A stretch of 64,000 nucleotides of DNA. It comes from Herbaspirillum seropedicae (GTDB lineage Bacteria > Pseudomonadota > Gammaproteobacteria > Burkholderiales > Burkholderiaceae_D). Location: positions 3,095,021 to 3,159,020 of the forward strand of contig NZ_CP011930.1 of the NCBI RefSeq assembly GCF_001040945.1. Reading direction: 5' to 3'. Shown here one piece after another: positions 1 to 9,158 of this stretch (the stretch's first letter is position 1; every line of letters starts with the position of its first letter). A program made the translations under genes and the position numbers. The notes beneath the pieces are model-generated. The model was not told the origin of the DNA. It saw nothing but the letters and a program-made list of their open reading frames with translations, and made no database searches.

Positions 1-895
1 GCCCGCCCAGCGGCCGGCGCGCCAGCCAGAGCGCCACGGCCAGCGCTCCCGCAGCGGGAGCGGAGCGCAACAGTCCCAGTCCGGCCGCACCGGTGTGCAG
101 GATGTCGTGGGCGAACACCGGCAACAAGGCGGTGGCCCCGCCCAGCAGCACGGCGAACATGTCCAGCGAGATCGCGCCGAAGATGGCCGGCTTGCTGCGG
201 ATGAAGGCCAGGCCAGCGAAGACCGAGGACAGGCTGGCCCCGGTCGGCTTGGCCGCAGCAGCCGGCGCGCCGGCCTGGGCTGGACGCCGGATCAGCCAGA
301 GCAGCAGGCTGCACAGCGTGAAGAGCACGCAGCTGCTGGCATAGACCACCGCCGGCCCGGCCACGTAGAGGAAGCCACCCAGGGCCGGCCCGATGATGAT
401 GGCGAACTGCGTGGCCGAGGCCGAGCCCGCCACGGCGCCGGGCAACTGGCGCGGCGACATCAGACTGGGCAGCAGCGCCGACATGGTCGGCTTGGAAAAA
501 GCCCGGCCCGCGCCGATGACGGCGACGATCACAAAGATGATCTCGCGGTTGAGCCAGCCGCCCAGGCTGCCGGCAGCCAGCGTGGCGGCGGCCAGGGCTT
601 CGACCAGCGCACTGACGCGGGCGACATTGCGGCGGTCGAAGCGGTCGGCCACATGCCCGACCACGAAGACCAGGATCAGCGAAGGGATGAACTGCACCAG
701 GCCGACGATGCCCAGGTCCAAGGCGCTATGGGTGAGCTGATAGACCTGCCAGCCCACCGCCACGATCTGCATCTGCAAGGCGATGGTCGAGGCCACGCTG
801 GCGCACCAGAAGAGTTTGAAGGGGGTATGGTGGCGCAGGGGCGGCGGGGGCTCTGGGGAAGCGTCCGCGGCCGCGTCGGCGTGGGTGGATGACAT
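1..895 (-). CDS. MFS transporter (3' end cut off by window edge)
   Basis: I translated this by hand because the frame is open to the window edge. It starts at ATG 893-895 (MSSTHADAAADASPEPPPP) and gives 298 residues without a stop. After a proline-rich cytoplasmic N-terminus there are repeated hydrophobic helices and a typical MFS A-motif-like loop (GHVADRFDRRNVAR) after helix 2. The pattern resembles the DHA3/EntS-type drug or siderophore exporters of the inner membrane. The remaining C-terminal helices lie outside the window. The substrate cannot be read from the sequence. It diverges from the tas-like gene, leaving about 196 bp for both promoters. Confidence 0.85.
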   Translation of the reverse strand, partial: MSSTHADAAADASPEPPPPLRHHTPFKLFWCASVASTIALQMQIVAVGWQVYQLTHSALDLGIVGLVQFIPSLILVFVVGHVADRFDRRNVARVSALVEALAAATLAAGSLGGWLNREIIFVIVAVIGAGRAFSKPTMSALLPSLMSPRQLPGAVAGSASATQFAIIIGPALGGFLYVAGPAVVYASSCVLFTLCSLLLWLIRRPAQAGAPAAAAKPTGASLSSVFAGLAFIRSKPAIFGAISLDMFAVLLGGATALLPVFAHDILHTGAAGLGLLRSAPAAGALAVALWLARRPLGG

Positions 896-1091
896 GTCTG
901 GACGAAGATGATCTGGCGTAATGAAGACCGGCGCAGGCAAGGCCCGCCGGCGTGACACAAGCGGTCTTGACGCCGCTGCGGCCCGCTCCTGCAAGCGGGA
1001 ACGGGCGCAGCTATACTACCCGATCCCGCGCCCGCCGGCAGGCCTCTCGCCACCGGCCACCGGCCCGCCCGCCTCATCACAAGGAGAATCC

Positions 1092-2141
1092 ATGCAGTAT
1101 CGCCCACTCGGCCGCACCGACCTCAAGGTCAGCCTGATCACGCTTGGCACCATGACCTGGGGCGAGCAGAACAGCGAAGCCGACGCCCATGCGCAACTGG
1201 ACTACGCCGTCGAACGCGGCATCAACCTCATTGACGTGGCCGAGATGTATCCCGTCCCGCCCAAGGCCGAGACCCAGGGTCTGACCGAACGCTACCTCGG
1301 CACCTGGCTCAAGAAATCGGGCAAGCGCGACCAGTTGCTCATCGCCACCAAGTGCACCGGTCCGGCGCGCAAGCCGCACAATCCGCGCCATGTGCGCGGC
1401 GGGATCAACAACCTCGATCGCAAGGGTCTCACCGAGGCCCTGCATGGCAGCCTGGAGCGCCTGCAACTGGATCACGTGGACCTGTACCAATTGCACTGGC
1501 CGGACCGCAGCGTCAACAGCTTCGGCCAGCTCGGCTACCAGCATGTGGAGGACGAGAGCACCGTTCCCATCGAAGAGACGCTGACCGTGCTGAGCGAATT
1601 CGTCAAGGCCGGCAAGATCCGCACCATCGGCCTGTCCAACGAAACCGCCTGGGGCGTGGCGCAGTTCCTGCGCGCAGCCGAGCAGCATGGGCTGGAGCGC
1701 ATCGTCACCATCCAGAACCCGTACAACCTGCTCAATCGCAGCTTCGAAATCAACCTGGCCGAATTCGCCCATCGCGAGCAGGTCGGCCTGTTGGCCTATT
1801 CGCCGCTGGCCTTTGGCATGTTGAGCGGCAAGTACCTGGATGGCGCGCGTCCGGCCGGCGGCCGCCTGACGCTGTTCGAGCGTTTTTCGCGCTACACCAA
1901 TGCGCAGGCTGAACGCGCCACCGCCGAGTACGTCGCCCTGGCGCGCCAGCACGGACTGGACCCGGCGCAGATGGCGCTGGCCTATGTCAACAGCCGCCCC
2001 TTCCTCACCTCCAACATCATCGGCGCCACCACGCTGGCGCAACTGCGCAGCAACATCGACAGCGCCGAGCTGCAACTGGGTGAGGATGTGCTGGCCGCCA
2101 TCGAAGCGATTCACCGCCGCCAGCCCAATCCAGCGCCCTGA
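1092..2141 (+). CDS. tas: Aldo/keto reductase, Tas family
   Basis: This 349-residue protein matches E. coli Tas closely by eye, for example MQYRPLGRTDLKVS, LGTMTWGEQNSEADAHAQLD and the segment INLIDVAEMYPVPP. The aldo/keto reductase tetrad is present: Asp and Tyr in the LIDVAEMY segment, Lys in LIATKC and His in YQLHWPD. It should be a soluble NADPH-dependent oxidoreductase; the physiological substrate of Tas is not firmly known. The frame is open to 921, but ATG 1092 is chosen because AAGGAG lies just upstream and the Tas N-terminus begins exactly there. Confidence 0.92.
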   Translation: MQYRPLGRTDLKVSLITLGTMTWGEQNSEADAHAQLDYAVERGINLIDVAEMYPVPPKAETQGLTERYLGTWLKKSGKRDQLLIATKCTGPARKPHNPRHVRGGINNLDRKGLTEALHGSLERLQLDHVDLYQLHWPDRSVNSFGQLGYQHVEDESTVPIEETLTVLSEFVKAGKIRTIGLSNETAWGVAQFLRAAEQHGLERIVTIQNPYNLLNRSFEINLAEFAHREQVGLLAYSPLAFGMLSGKYLDGARPAGGRLTLFERFSRYTNAQAERATAEYVALARQHGLDPAQMALAYVNSRPFLTSNIIGATTLAQLRSNIDSAELQLGEDVLAAIEAIHRRQPNPAP

Positions 2142-2211
2142 GCCGTCCGTCTGGTACCGTCGACTACCGGTTACCGTTCGGACTGAGTAGGCCCATCAGG
2201 GCCGTATCGAA

Positions 2212-2243
2212 GGCGCGCCTGCCCCGGCACGCGCAGGCGCGCC
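2212..2243. terminator. GC-rich hairpin between convergent genes
   Basis: A 10-bp perfect stem (GGCGCGCCTG with CAGGCGCGCC, 12-nt loop) sits between the ends of the converging tas and transporter genes. It has no T-run on either strand, so it is only a possible bidirectional transcription end or mRNA 3' structure. Confidence 0.35.
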
Positions 2244-2248
2244 CCTCC

Positions 2249-3256
2249 TCAGTCGCCGCCGCTCTCGCTGGCCACGGCGGCCTCCACCTCTTCCTGGCGG
2301 GCGCCATAGCGCGCTGCCAGCACCGCGCAGACCATCAGCTGCAGCTGGTGGAACAGCATCACCGGCAGCAACACCATGCCAATGGCGCCGCTGGAGAACA
2401 GCACCTTGGCCATCGGCACCCCCGAGGCCAGGCTTTTCTTGGAACCGCAAAAGACGATGGTGATCTCGTCTTCCTTGCTGAAGCCCAGCCGGCGGCTGCC
2501 ATAGGTGGTCAGCGCCATGATCAGCGCCAGCAGCACTGCATTGATGACCAGCAGCGCCACCAGCATCGACATCGGCACCTGGTGCCACAGCCCCTGCACC
2601 ACGGCTTCGCTGAAGGCCACATAGACCACCAGCAAAATCGAGCTCTGGTCCACGAACTTGAGCCAGGACTTGTTGCGCTCGATCCAGCGACCGATCCAGG
2701 GGCGGGCGATCTGGCCGGCGACGAAGGGCAGCAATAATTGGTAAACGATTTTCAGGATGGAATCGAGCGAGGAATGCCCCGCGCCCTCATGCGCCACCAC
2801 CAGCGCGCCCACCAGCAAGGGCGTCAGGAAGATCCCCAGCAGGTTCGACGCCGAAGCCGCGCAGATGGCCGCCGGCACATTGCCGCGCGCCACCGAGGTG
2901 AAGGCGATCGAAGACTGCACGGTGGACGGCAGCACGCACAGGAACAGCAGGCCCAGGTAGAGTTCGGGCGTGATGAAGGGGGTAAGCAGCGGCTTGAAGG
3001 CCAGGCCGACCAGCGGAAACAGCGCGAAGGTACACAGCAGCACCGTGACATGCAGCTTCCAGTGCGTAAAGCCGGCCACCACCGCTTCGCGCGAGAGCTT
3101 GGCGCCGTGCATGAAGAACAGCAGGCCGATCATGAAGGTGGTCAGGCCATCAAAGACCTCGGCCACCTGGCCGGTACAGGGAAGCAGGGATGCTGTCACC
3201 ACCACGGCGAGCAGCAACAGGGTCATGTTATCGGGGAGGAAGCGGGGACGGGCCAT
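2249..3256 (-). CDS. SBF-like bile acid:sodium symporter family transporter (YfeH type)
   Basis: This 335-residue inner-membrane protein has about nine or ten hydrophobic helices. It matches the SBF-like family that includes E. coli YfeH, as in FDGLTTFMIGLLFFMHGAKLS near residue 40 and FCGSKKSLASGVPMAKVLF near residue 270. Members are predicted sodium-coupled transporters of organic anions; the substrate here is unknown. The start at 3256 gives a hydrophobic first helix after a short basic N-terminus. The C-terminus (EEVEAAVASESGGD) is hydrophilic. It stands alone between the tas and yjdM genes, transcribed leftward. Confidence 0.85.
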   Translation of the reverse strand: MARPRFLPDNMTLLLLAVVVTASLLPCTGQVAEVFDGLTTFMIGLLFFMHGAKLSREAVVAGFTHWKLHVTVLLCTFALFPLVGLAFKPLLTPFITPELYLGLLFLCVLPSTVQSSIAFTSVARGNVPAAICAASASNLLGIFLTPLLVGALVVAHEGAGHSSLDSILKIVYQLLLPFVAGQIARPWIGRWIERNKSWLKFVDQSSILLVVYVAFSEAVVQGLWHQVPMSMLVALLVINAVLLALIMALTTYGSRRLGFSKEDEITIVFCGSKKSLASGVPMAKVLFSSGAIGMVLLPVMLFHQLQLMVCAVLAARYGARQEEVEAAVASESGGD

Positions 3257-3370
3257 GGCCTTATCGGTTCGGTTGCGAAAATCCGCCCGCGCCGCGGCGC
3301 AGGCAAACCGCCATTCTACGTGAGAGGCGCCGACGCCTGCTGGCGCCCTCCCCTCACGGACGCCGCCGGA

Positions 3371-3709
3371 TCAGGCCTTGCGCACGAACTCGGTCTTCAG
3401 ACCCATGGAGCCGAAGCCGTCGATCTTGCAATCGATGTCGTGGTCACCATCGACCAAGCGGATGTTCTTGACCTTGGTGCCCATCTTGACCACGCCACCG
3501 CCGCCCTTCAGCTTCAGGTCCTTGATGACGGTCACGGTGTCGCCATCCTGCAGGACGTTGCCGGAAGCATCCCGCCAGACGCGCGCCTGTTCGGCGGCCG
3601 GTGCGGCCTGGGCGCTCCATTCATGGGCGCATTCGGGACAGACGTACTGGCCGCCATCCTCATAGGTGTATTCGGACTGGCATTGGGGACAGGCGGGCAA
3701 GGTGCTCAT
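3371..3709 (-). CDS. yjdM: YjdM/PhnA family zinc-ribbon protein
   Basis: This 112-residue protein has an N-terminal zinc ribbon (CPQC near residue 7, CPEC near residue 25) and the C-terminal PhnA domain. It aligns almost end to end with E. coli YjdM, formerly PhnA; the shared [20 protein letters not shown] segment is diagnostic. Despite the old name the family is not known to cleave phosphonates and its function is uncertain. An upstream TTG would add five residues, but ATG 3709 is preferred because a CGGAG ribosome site lies six bases before it and the family begins MSxLPxCPxC. Confidence 0.9.
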   Translation of the reverse strand: MSTLPACPQCQSEYTYEDGGQYVCPECAHEWSAQAAPAAEQARVWRDASGNVLQDGDTVTVIKDLKLKGGGGVVKMGTKVKNIRLVDGDHDIDCKIDGFGSMGLKTEFVRKA

Positions 3710-3805
3710 GGAAAACTCCGGCAATTAGCGTGAAAAGGCTGCGATTGTACTGCTTCTGCATGCAAGCGCGCCATGATCCTGCTCAGTTTGTGGGCCACCG
3801 GAGAT

Positions 3806-3839
3806 AAAAAAACGGCAGGCCGCGTACAGCGCCTGCCGT
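3806..3839 (-). terminator. Rho-independent terminator of the ftr operon
   Basis: Read leftward, ACGGCAGGC pairs with GCCTGCCGT across a 10-nt loop and is followed by a run of seven Ts. It lies about 40 bp after the ftrD stop codon and is a textbook intrinsic terminator for the leftward iron operon. Confidence 0.85.
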
Positions 3840-3881
3840 GGTTCTCGCGCCTGGGCGAATGCGCGACTGGGCGGAACAGCG

Positions 3882-5270
3882 CTACCAGCCCCAGAACATC
3901 AGCCACCAGGCCGTGTTGACCAGGGCCAGGCCGCCCATGAGCGGCAGCATGGCCAGGCACTGCTGCGCCCAGTGACCGGCGTGACGCGCCACCACCTTCC
4001 AGCACAGCCACAGGCTCCACAACGTCATGGCCGCCAGCAGCGCGGCGCGCACGTCATTGGCCCAGTACACCGGCAGGTGTTCGGCACGCAAGAGGCTGAT
4101 CGTGGTGGCCGAGAGGCCGATGAACACGCCGCAACCGGCCAGCGGGATCAGCGCCTGCACCAGATGATTGAAGCGGCCCCACTGCCACTTGCCCAGCAGC
4201 CGCGTGGCCAGGGCGAACATCAACGCCACCCCGCTGCCCAGCACCAGGCCGGTGGCCAGGATATAGCCCACCACCATGGCCCCGTCGAGCCAGGTGAACA
4301 CATCGCTTTGCTGCGGATAATTGGTCAGCAGCCACCAGGGCGCCTGGGTGCCGAAGGGCCACATGATGTCGCGGTCGATCAGCCAGGTGGCGATATCCTG
4401 CTTGATGGCGATGAACCAGGGGCTGACCGTCCAGTGGAAGGCGCCGATGGCGATGCCCAGCAGGCCATAGAGCACCAGCGCGCTTTCCCAGAGATTGTTC
4501 TCGGTCTTGCCGAACTGCACCACCTCGACTGCCGGCGGTCGGAAGGTCAGCGCGATGGCGTCGCGGTGACCGCTGCAACGGCCGCACATGTGGCAGTCCG
4601 ACGCGCCCTTCATGTTGCGCAGCGGCACCAGCGGCGCGCAATTGATGGGGATGATCTTGTGCTCGGGATGATAGGAGGCGCGCCAGGCGTCTTCGTTGAC
4701 CTTGTAGTGCAGCGGTGCCAGCTTGGCCAGCAGGCCGAAGACCCCATTGACCGGGCAGAGGTACTTGCACCAGACGCGCTTGTCGCGCCCGTAGAGGTAG
4801 CCGATGATGATGGCGCCCACCGTCGAGCCGCCCAGCACCAGCAGCACCGCCTTGGGGTACTGGTAGACGCTGACCATCTGGCCATAGATGGTGGTGAGGG
4901 CAAAGGCCACGAAGGGCCAGCCGCCCCAGCGCACCCACCTGGGAATGGCGCGGCCGCGTCCGTGCTTGCTGGCGAACTCGGTGAGCGCGCCTTCCGGGCA
5001 GAGCACCCCGCACCACACCCGTCCCATGAGCACCATGCTCACCAGCACGAAGGGCCACCAGATGCCCCAGAAGGCGAACTGGGCGATCAGGGTCAGGTTG
5101 GACCACAGATGGGCCGTCTCATCGGGCAGCGGGAGGAACACCGGTACCAGGATCAGCAAGGCGTACACCGCCACCACGATCCATTGCAGGGAGCGGATGA
5201 AGGCGCCATGGCGGCGCATCCATTCTCCGGTACGCGAGAGCAGAGTCGGCGATTGCGTACAGGTCGTCAT
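3882..5270 (-). CDS. ftrD: FtrD-like polyferredoxin (membrane 4Fe-4S protein)
   Basis: This 462-residue membrane protein resembles the NapH/NosR polyferredoxins. Cysteine clusters are CGVLC (residues 87-91), CKYLC (168-172), a lone C211 and CHMCGRC (226-232), consistent with iron-sulfur clusters between transmembrane helices. In the Bordetella and Brucella FtrABCD system this subunit is proposed to pass electrons needed for ferrous iron uptake. The frame runs back into ftrC, but ATG 5270 (MTTCTQSP) lies only 7 bp after the ftrC stop, typical operon spacing, so I use that start. It is the last gene before the operon terminator. Confidence 0.88.
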   Translation of the reverse strand: MTTCTQSPTLLSRTGEWMRRHGAFIRSLQWIVVAVYALLILVPVFLPLPDETAHLWSNLTLIAQFAFWGIWWPFVLVSMVLMGRVWCGVLCPEGALTEFASKHGRGRAIPRWVRWGGWPFVAFALTTIYGQMVSVYQYPKAVLLVLGGSTVGAIIIGYLYGRDKRVWCKYLCPVNGVFGLLAKLAPLHYKVNEDAWRASYHPEHKIIPINCAPLVPLRNMKGASDCHMCGRCSGHRDAIALTFRPPAVEVVQFGKTENNLWESALVLYGLLGIAIGAFHWTVSPWFIAIKQDIATWLIDRDIMWPFGTQAPWWLLTNYPQQSDVFTWLDGAMVVGYILATGLVLGSGVALMFALATRLLGKWQWGRFNHLVQALIPLAGCGVFIGLSATTISLLRAEHLPVYWANDVRAALLAAMTLWSLWLCWKVVARHAGHWAQQCLAMLPLMGGLALVNTAWWLMFWGW

Positions 5271-5277
5271 CAGGTCG

Positions 5278-6150
5278 TCAGACTGCTTCTTGCCTCTTGG
5301 GCTGAGGCTGGGGTTTTCGATAGAGGGCCGAGCATACCACAGCCCAATAGAGCGCATAGACGATCACCGACAGCAGCGCCGGACGGGCGCGGTAGCCGGT
5401 CAGCGTGGAGACCAGGCTGCCCAGCGTGGTGGAGTCGTCCAGCAGCATGGAGGTATCCCAGACGGGCGCCGTCAGGGTCATGGTCCAGTCGGCCGAGGCC
5501 AGCATGTCGGAGCTTTCCAGCAGCACGTCGAAGAGCTTTTCCACGCCCGTGACCAAGAGGCCCGACGCCAGCAACAGCAGGATCACTTCGGTGACCTGGA
5601 AGAAGCGCCGCCAGGAGAAGATCTTGCCGCCCAGCTGCAGCAGGTAGAAGGTCAGGAAGGCCAGGCCAAAGCCGATCACTCCGGCCAGCACCAGCGAGGC
5701 GGTGCTGGCGTCCTGCTGGCCCAGGCCGATGCCGTAGAGGAACACCGCCGTCTCGCTGCCTTCGCGCGCGATGGCCAGCATCACCAGCACGAACACGCCC
5801 CACCAGTTGCCACTGTCATAGCTGGCCTGCATGGAGCTTTCCATTTCCTTCTTCAGGGTGCGGCCGTGCTTGCGCATCCAGAACACCATCTGCACGATCA
5901 GCACCGCCGCAATGAGGACGATGGCGATCTGGAAGTAGGTCTGGGCGTCGCCCGAGAGCAGTTCCGAAAAGCCCAGCAGCGCCGCGCCCAGCGCTGCGGC
6001 CAGCACCACGCCGGCGACCACGCCGCCCCACAGGTAGGGCAGGCCGCGCCGTGCCGCAACGTCGCCATTCTTCAGCCAGGCATAGAGGATGCCGACCACC
6101 AGAAGCGCCTCGACGCTTTCGCGCCAGACGATGAACATGACCTGTCCCAT
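5278..6150 (-). CDS. ftrC: FtrC iron permease (FTR1 family)
   Basis: This 290-residue inner-membrane permease has seven or so helices and the two FTR1 signature motifs R-E-x-x-E: RESVE at residues 10-14 and REGSE at 129-133, the residues that bind iron during transport. FTR1 permeases move iron delivered by a coupled oxidase, here most likely FtrB. The start at 6150 has a strong ribosome site (AAGGGAAGGG). The C-terminus (KPQPQPKRQEAV) is basic and cytoplasmic. It sits between ftrB and ftrD in the order known from Bordetella. Confidence 0.93.
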   Translation of the reverse strand: MGQVMFIVWRESVEALLVVGILYAWLKNGDVAARRGLPYLWGGVVAGVVLAAALGAALLGFSELLSGDAQTYFQIAIVLIAAVLIVQMVFWMRKHGRTLKKEMESSMQASYDSGNWWGVFVLVMLAIAREGSETAVFLYGIGLGQQDASTASLVLAGVIGFGLAFLTFYLLQLGGKIFSWRRFFQVTEVILLLLASGLLVTGVEKLFDVLLESSDMLASADWTMTLTAPVWDTSMLLDDSTTLGSLVSTLTGYRARPALLSVIVYALYWAVVCSALYRKPQPQPKRQEAV

Positions 6151-6195
6151 GAAACCCTTCCCTTGCTAGAAACCGGACTTCCGCCGCACCGCCTG

Positions 6196-6537
6196 TTACT
6201 TGGCGACGATCACGCCTTGCGGCATGTTGAGGTGGAAGTCATCGAAAAACTTGTATTCGCCCGGACGTAGCGGGGCGATCACCACGAAGGACTGCGCCCC
6301 GGGGGCCAGCACCTTTTCCTTGCGCAGTTCCACACTTTCAAACTCGGCGGCGGACTTGCCGATGTTGTGCACTTCGATCTTGATGCGCTGCCCGGCCGGC
6401 ACTTCGATGCGCGGCGGGATCAGCTTGCCGTCCTGCATCTCCAGCTTGAAGGTCGGCAGCTCTGACGCCGGGGCCTGCGCCGCAGCGCCCATGAGAGCGG
6501 CGGCCAGCAGGGCCAGGCGGACTGTTCTTGCGATCAT
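6196..6537 (-). CDS. ftrB: FtrB periplasmic cupredoxin-like protein
   Basis: This 113-residue protein has a cleavable signal peptide ending around APASEL and a single cupredoxin-like fold (FKLEMQDGKLIPPRIEVPAG, then FHLNMPQGVIV at the end). In the FtrABCD model FtrB oxidises ferrous iron bound by FtrA before permeation through FtrC. The classical blue-copper ligand set is not obvious; one His and one Met near the C-terminus (FHLNM) are the visible candidates. It lies 45 bp before ftrC and about 127 bp after ftrA. Confidence 0.85.
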   Translation of the reverse strand: MIARTVRLALLAAALMGAAAQAPASELPTFKLEMQDGKLIPPRIEVPAGQRIKIEVHNIGKSAAEFESVELRKEKVLAPGAQSFVVIAPLRPGEYKFFDDFHLNMPQGVIVAK

Positions 6538-6664
6538 GGAGACTCCGGAATATCAAAAACGGGAACCGGCTGCACCGACAAGGCGGTGAGCCGGCGTCAT
6601 TCACAGTGTTGAACAGCGGCGAACCACAGCTCAGACGGCCAGCCCTGACGGGCCAGCGCCAGGC

Positions 6665-7210
6665 TTAGTAGCCGCCCTTCTTGCCGATGCCGGCGAAGGT
6701 GAAGTCGTAGTTCAGCTCGAAGGTCTTGAACCACGGACCCACGCCGGTTTCCTTGTCGACGTGGCGACCGAAGTGGGCGTGTTCATTGGCCTGCGGCGAG
6801 GAGATGGTCAGCTTGAGCTTGTACTTGCCCGGGCCTTCCAGCTTGACGTTGTCGCCATAGTGCGGACCGTCATTGGCCACCATGGGCATCATGTCGCCCT
6901 TGATGGACTTGGTCGAACCGACCTTGGTCAGTTCGTACTTGATGGCCAGGTAGGGCATCCAGTCGCCTTCGGCAAAGCCGTTGGGGTTCTTGGCCACGGC
7001 GCGGATGTCGGCTTCCAGGTGGATATCGGACTCTTCGGCCTTGCGCATCATGCCGTCCGGTTCCATCTTCACCGGCTGCAGGTAGACGGCGTTGACTTCG
7101 AAGCCGTTCTGGATCTGCGGCTTGCCGATCGGATATTCAGCGGCGGAGGCCATCCCGGCGGCACACAAGGTCAGTGCGACGGCGGCGGCGAGTTTCTTGA
7201 TACCCATCAT
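6665..7210 (-). CDS. ftrA: FtrA periplasmic iron-binding protein (P19/Tp34 family)
   Basis: This 181-residue exported protein has a signal peptide cut after MASAA and matches the Campylobacter P19 / Treponema Tp34 family. Conserved stretches include the EP motif near MEPDGMMRK, HLEADI, MMPMVANDGPHYGDNVKL and AHFGRHVDKETGVGPW; the Met and His residues in these form the metal site in P19. It should capture ferrous iron in the periplasm for FtrB and FtrC. ATG 7210 is chosen over an upstream start because AGGAG lies eight bases before it. It is the first gene of the operon, 66 bp from the Fur box. Confidence 0.93.
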   Translation of the reverse strand: MMGIKKLAAAVALTLCAAGMASAAEYPIGKPQIQNGFEVNAVYLQPVKMEPDGMMRKAEESDIHLEADIRAVAKNPNGFAEGDWMPYLAIKYELTKVGSTKSIKGDMMPMVANDGPHYGDNVKLEGPGKYKLKLTISSPQANEHAHFGRHVDKETGVGPWFKTFELNYDFTFAGIGKKGGY

Positions 7211-7275
7211 TGCTTGTTCTCCTGAGGTCGGTTGAATCAAATTCGAGGCTCATCCGAGTCAACATCGACTCAAAT

Positions 7276-7294
7276 GATAATGATTAGCATTAAG
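7276..7294 (-). promoter_or_regulatory. Fur box upstream of ftrABCD
   Basis: GATAATGATTAGCATTAAG matches the 19-bp Fur consensus GATAATGATAATCATTATC at 15 of 19 positions. A leftward -10-like TATACT (7298-7293) overlaps it. Binding here would block transcription of ftrA, so the operon is most likely repressed when iron is plentiful. Confidence 0.8.
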
Positions 7295-7374
7295 TATATC
7301 ACTCTTTGAGCGACCCGGTATGACCAGTTTGTGGCGCACGGCGCCCTGCCTTGCCACCGGCCAGCGCCAGGACG

Positions 7375-7405
7375 AAAAAAAACCGCCCGGCATGCACCGG
7401 GCGGT
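7375..7405 (-). terminator. Rho-independent terminator after the chemoreceptor gene
   Basis: Read leftward, ACCGCCCGG pairs with CCGGGCGGT around a 6-nt loop and runs into eight Ts. It lies about 50 bp beyond the stop of the 7457-9103 gene and ends that transcript before the divergently controlled ftr region. Confidence 0.88.
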
Positions 7406-7456
7406 CGGATGATACGAAGCAGCAAAAAGACGCAGCAGAAAGCGCGGCTGGGAAGC

Positions 7457-9103
7457 TCAGAACTCTTCCAGCGCCGGCTCTGCCTGCCGCGCCGCCGGGC
7501 TCGCCGGCAGACGCGCCGCACTGGCAGGCGCCTGGATGACGGGAATGCTGCCATTGAGGCGGCCCTCCAGCTTGAACACCGCGACCACGCTTTCCAGCGT
7601 CTCGGCCTGCTGCTGCAGGGCATGGGCCGCCGCCGCAGCCTCTTCCACCAGGGCGGCGTTCTGCTGCGTGCCCTGGTCCATCTGCGCGATGGCCTGGTTG
7701 ACCTGCGAGATACCGGCGCTCTGCTCTTCGCTGGCGTTGGCGATGTCACCGACGATGACGGTCACGCGCTGCACGCTGTCGACGATGTCGCTCATGGTCG
7801 TGCCGGCCTGTTCCACCAGCTTGCTGCCGCTGCCCACCTTGCTCACGGAATCATCGATGAGCTCCTTGATCTCCTTGGCGGCCGCTGCCGACCGCTGCGC
7901 CAGCGAGCGCACTTCCGACGCCACCACGGCAAAGCCACGACCCTGCTCGCCAGCACGGGCCGCTTCGACGGCGGCGTTCAAGGCCAGGATGTTGGTCTGG
8001 AAGGCGATGCCGTCGATCACCGCGATGATGTCGACGATCTTGCGCGAGGATTCATTGATGGAATTCATGGTATCGACCACCTGGCGCACCACATCCCCGC
8101 CCTGCGAGGCGATGTGCGAGGCCGACTGCGCCAGCTCGTTGGCCTGGCGCGCATTCTGGGTGTTCTGGAGCACCACCGAGGTCAGCTGTTCCAGGCTGGA
8201 GGCGCTTTCTTCCAGCGCCGCAGCCTGTTGCTCGGTGCGCGCCGACAGGTCGGCATTGCCAGCGGCGATCTGACGCGCCGCCACCGTCACCGAATCGGTC
8301 GAGGTGCGGGTGGTGGCGACCACATCGACGATGCGCGCCAGCAGCTTGTTGAAGGCCGCGGCGGTGCGGCCGATCTCGTCCATGCGCTCCACCGGCACCG
8401 GGCGCGACAGGTCCAGGGTCTGGCTGACGTGTTCGAAGGTATGCTGGATCTTGCCCAGGCTACGGATCACGCTGCGCACGACCTGCAGGCCCAGCAGACC
8501 GGTCAGCAGCACCGCCACCACCACCACGGCGATCATGGTGCGCAGGGCGAAGGCATAGGCCTCGTCGCTTTCCTGCTTGATGGTGTCGATCATCTTGCGA
8601 CCGATCAGGATGTGGTCCTCGAAGCCCTTCTTGGCAGCCGCCGCCGAGATCGCCAGGGGCGTGCCGGCCTGCAGGGTGGCGCGCACGCCATCCATGTCAT
8701 TGGCGTAGGCGGCGGCGAAGAACGGCACCAGGGCCTTGCGGTAGGCTTCGATGTTGGCCTTGTCGGCCTGGATCAGGGCGCGGTCCTTTTCATCGAAGAT
8801 CAGGTCGCGCTCGTAGTGGGCGAACTCTTCATCGAGCAGCTTGTTGGCCGTATCCACGGCCTTTTGCAGGCCGCTCTTGTCGGACAGGTTGGCGAACACC
8901 GACAGGCGATAGCCGGCCAGGCGCGAATCGGCCAGGTAGCCCTTGAGCAGGTTCAGGCTGTCCATGCCCGGGATGATGCGGTTCTGGATCAGCTCCAGGC
9001 GCTGCTGGGCGCGCTGCAGCTGCCAGAGGCCATCGGCGCCAACGAACAGCAGCGCCAGCAGGGCTGTCGAGAGAGTAATGATGAGGCGCTTGGTAATGGT
9101 CAT
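7457..9103 (-). CDS. Methyl-accepting chemotaxis protein
   Basis: This 548-residue chemoreceptor has an N-terminal transmembrane helix (about 8-30), a periplasmic four-helix-bundle region, a second helix (about 190-210), a HAMP domain and a cytoplasmic signalling hairpin. The hairpin tip is the invariant stretch [20 protein letters not shown] followed by [20 protein letters not shown]. It should signal to the flagellar CheA/CheW complex. The C-terminus (PALEEF) lacks the tryptophan of a CheR-docking pentapeptide, unlike the receptor at 11333. ATG 9103 ([10 protein letters not shown]) is chosen because the extra upstream residues are not receptor-like; its ribosome site is weak. The ligand is unknown. 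Confidence 0.93.
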   Translation of the reverse strand: MTITKRLIITLSTALLALLFVGADGLWQLQRAQQRLELIQNRIIPGMDSLNLLKGYLADSRLAGYRLSVFANLSDKSGLQKAVDTANKLLDEEFAHYERDLIFDEKDRALIQADKANIEAYRKALVPFFAAAYANDMDGVRATLQAGTPLAISAAAAKKGFEDHILIGRKMIDTIKQESDEAYAFALRTMIAVVVVAVLLTGLLGLQVVRSVIRSLGKIQHTFEHVSQTLDLSRPVPVERMDEIGRTAAAFNKLLARIVDVVATTRTSTDSVTVAARQIAAGNADLSARTEQQAAALEESASSLEQLTSVVLQNTQNARQANELAQSASHIASQGGDVVRQVVDTMNSINESSRKIVDIIAVIDGIAFQTNILALNAAVEAARAGEQGRGFAVVASEVRSLAQRSAAAAKEIKELIDDSVSKVGSGSKLVEQAGTTMSDIVDSVQRVTVIVGDIANASEEQSAGISQVNQAIAQMDQGTQQNAALVEEAAAAAHALQQQAETLESVVAVFKLEGRLNGSIPVIQAPASAARLPASPAARQAEPALEEF

Positions 9104-9158
9104 GATTGAACATCCATGAAAAGGAATGGAAAGGACGGCAGCACCGCTGGCCGCCGGG

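Noticed and set aside
3972..5552. Long rightward open frame of 526 codons opposite ftrD and ftrC
   Set aside because: It is a GC-rich shadow frame, full of His, Gln and Arg, without family similarity; the leftward frames carry clear FTR1 and ferredoxin motifs.
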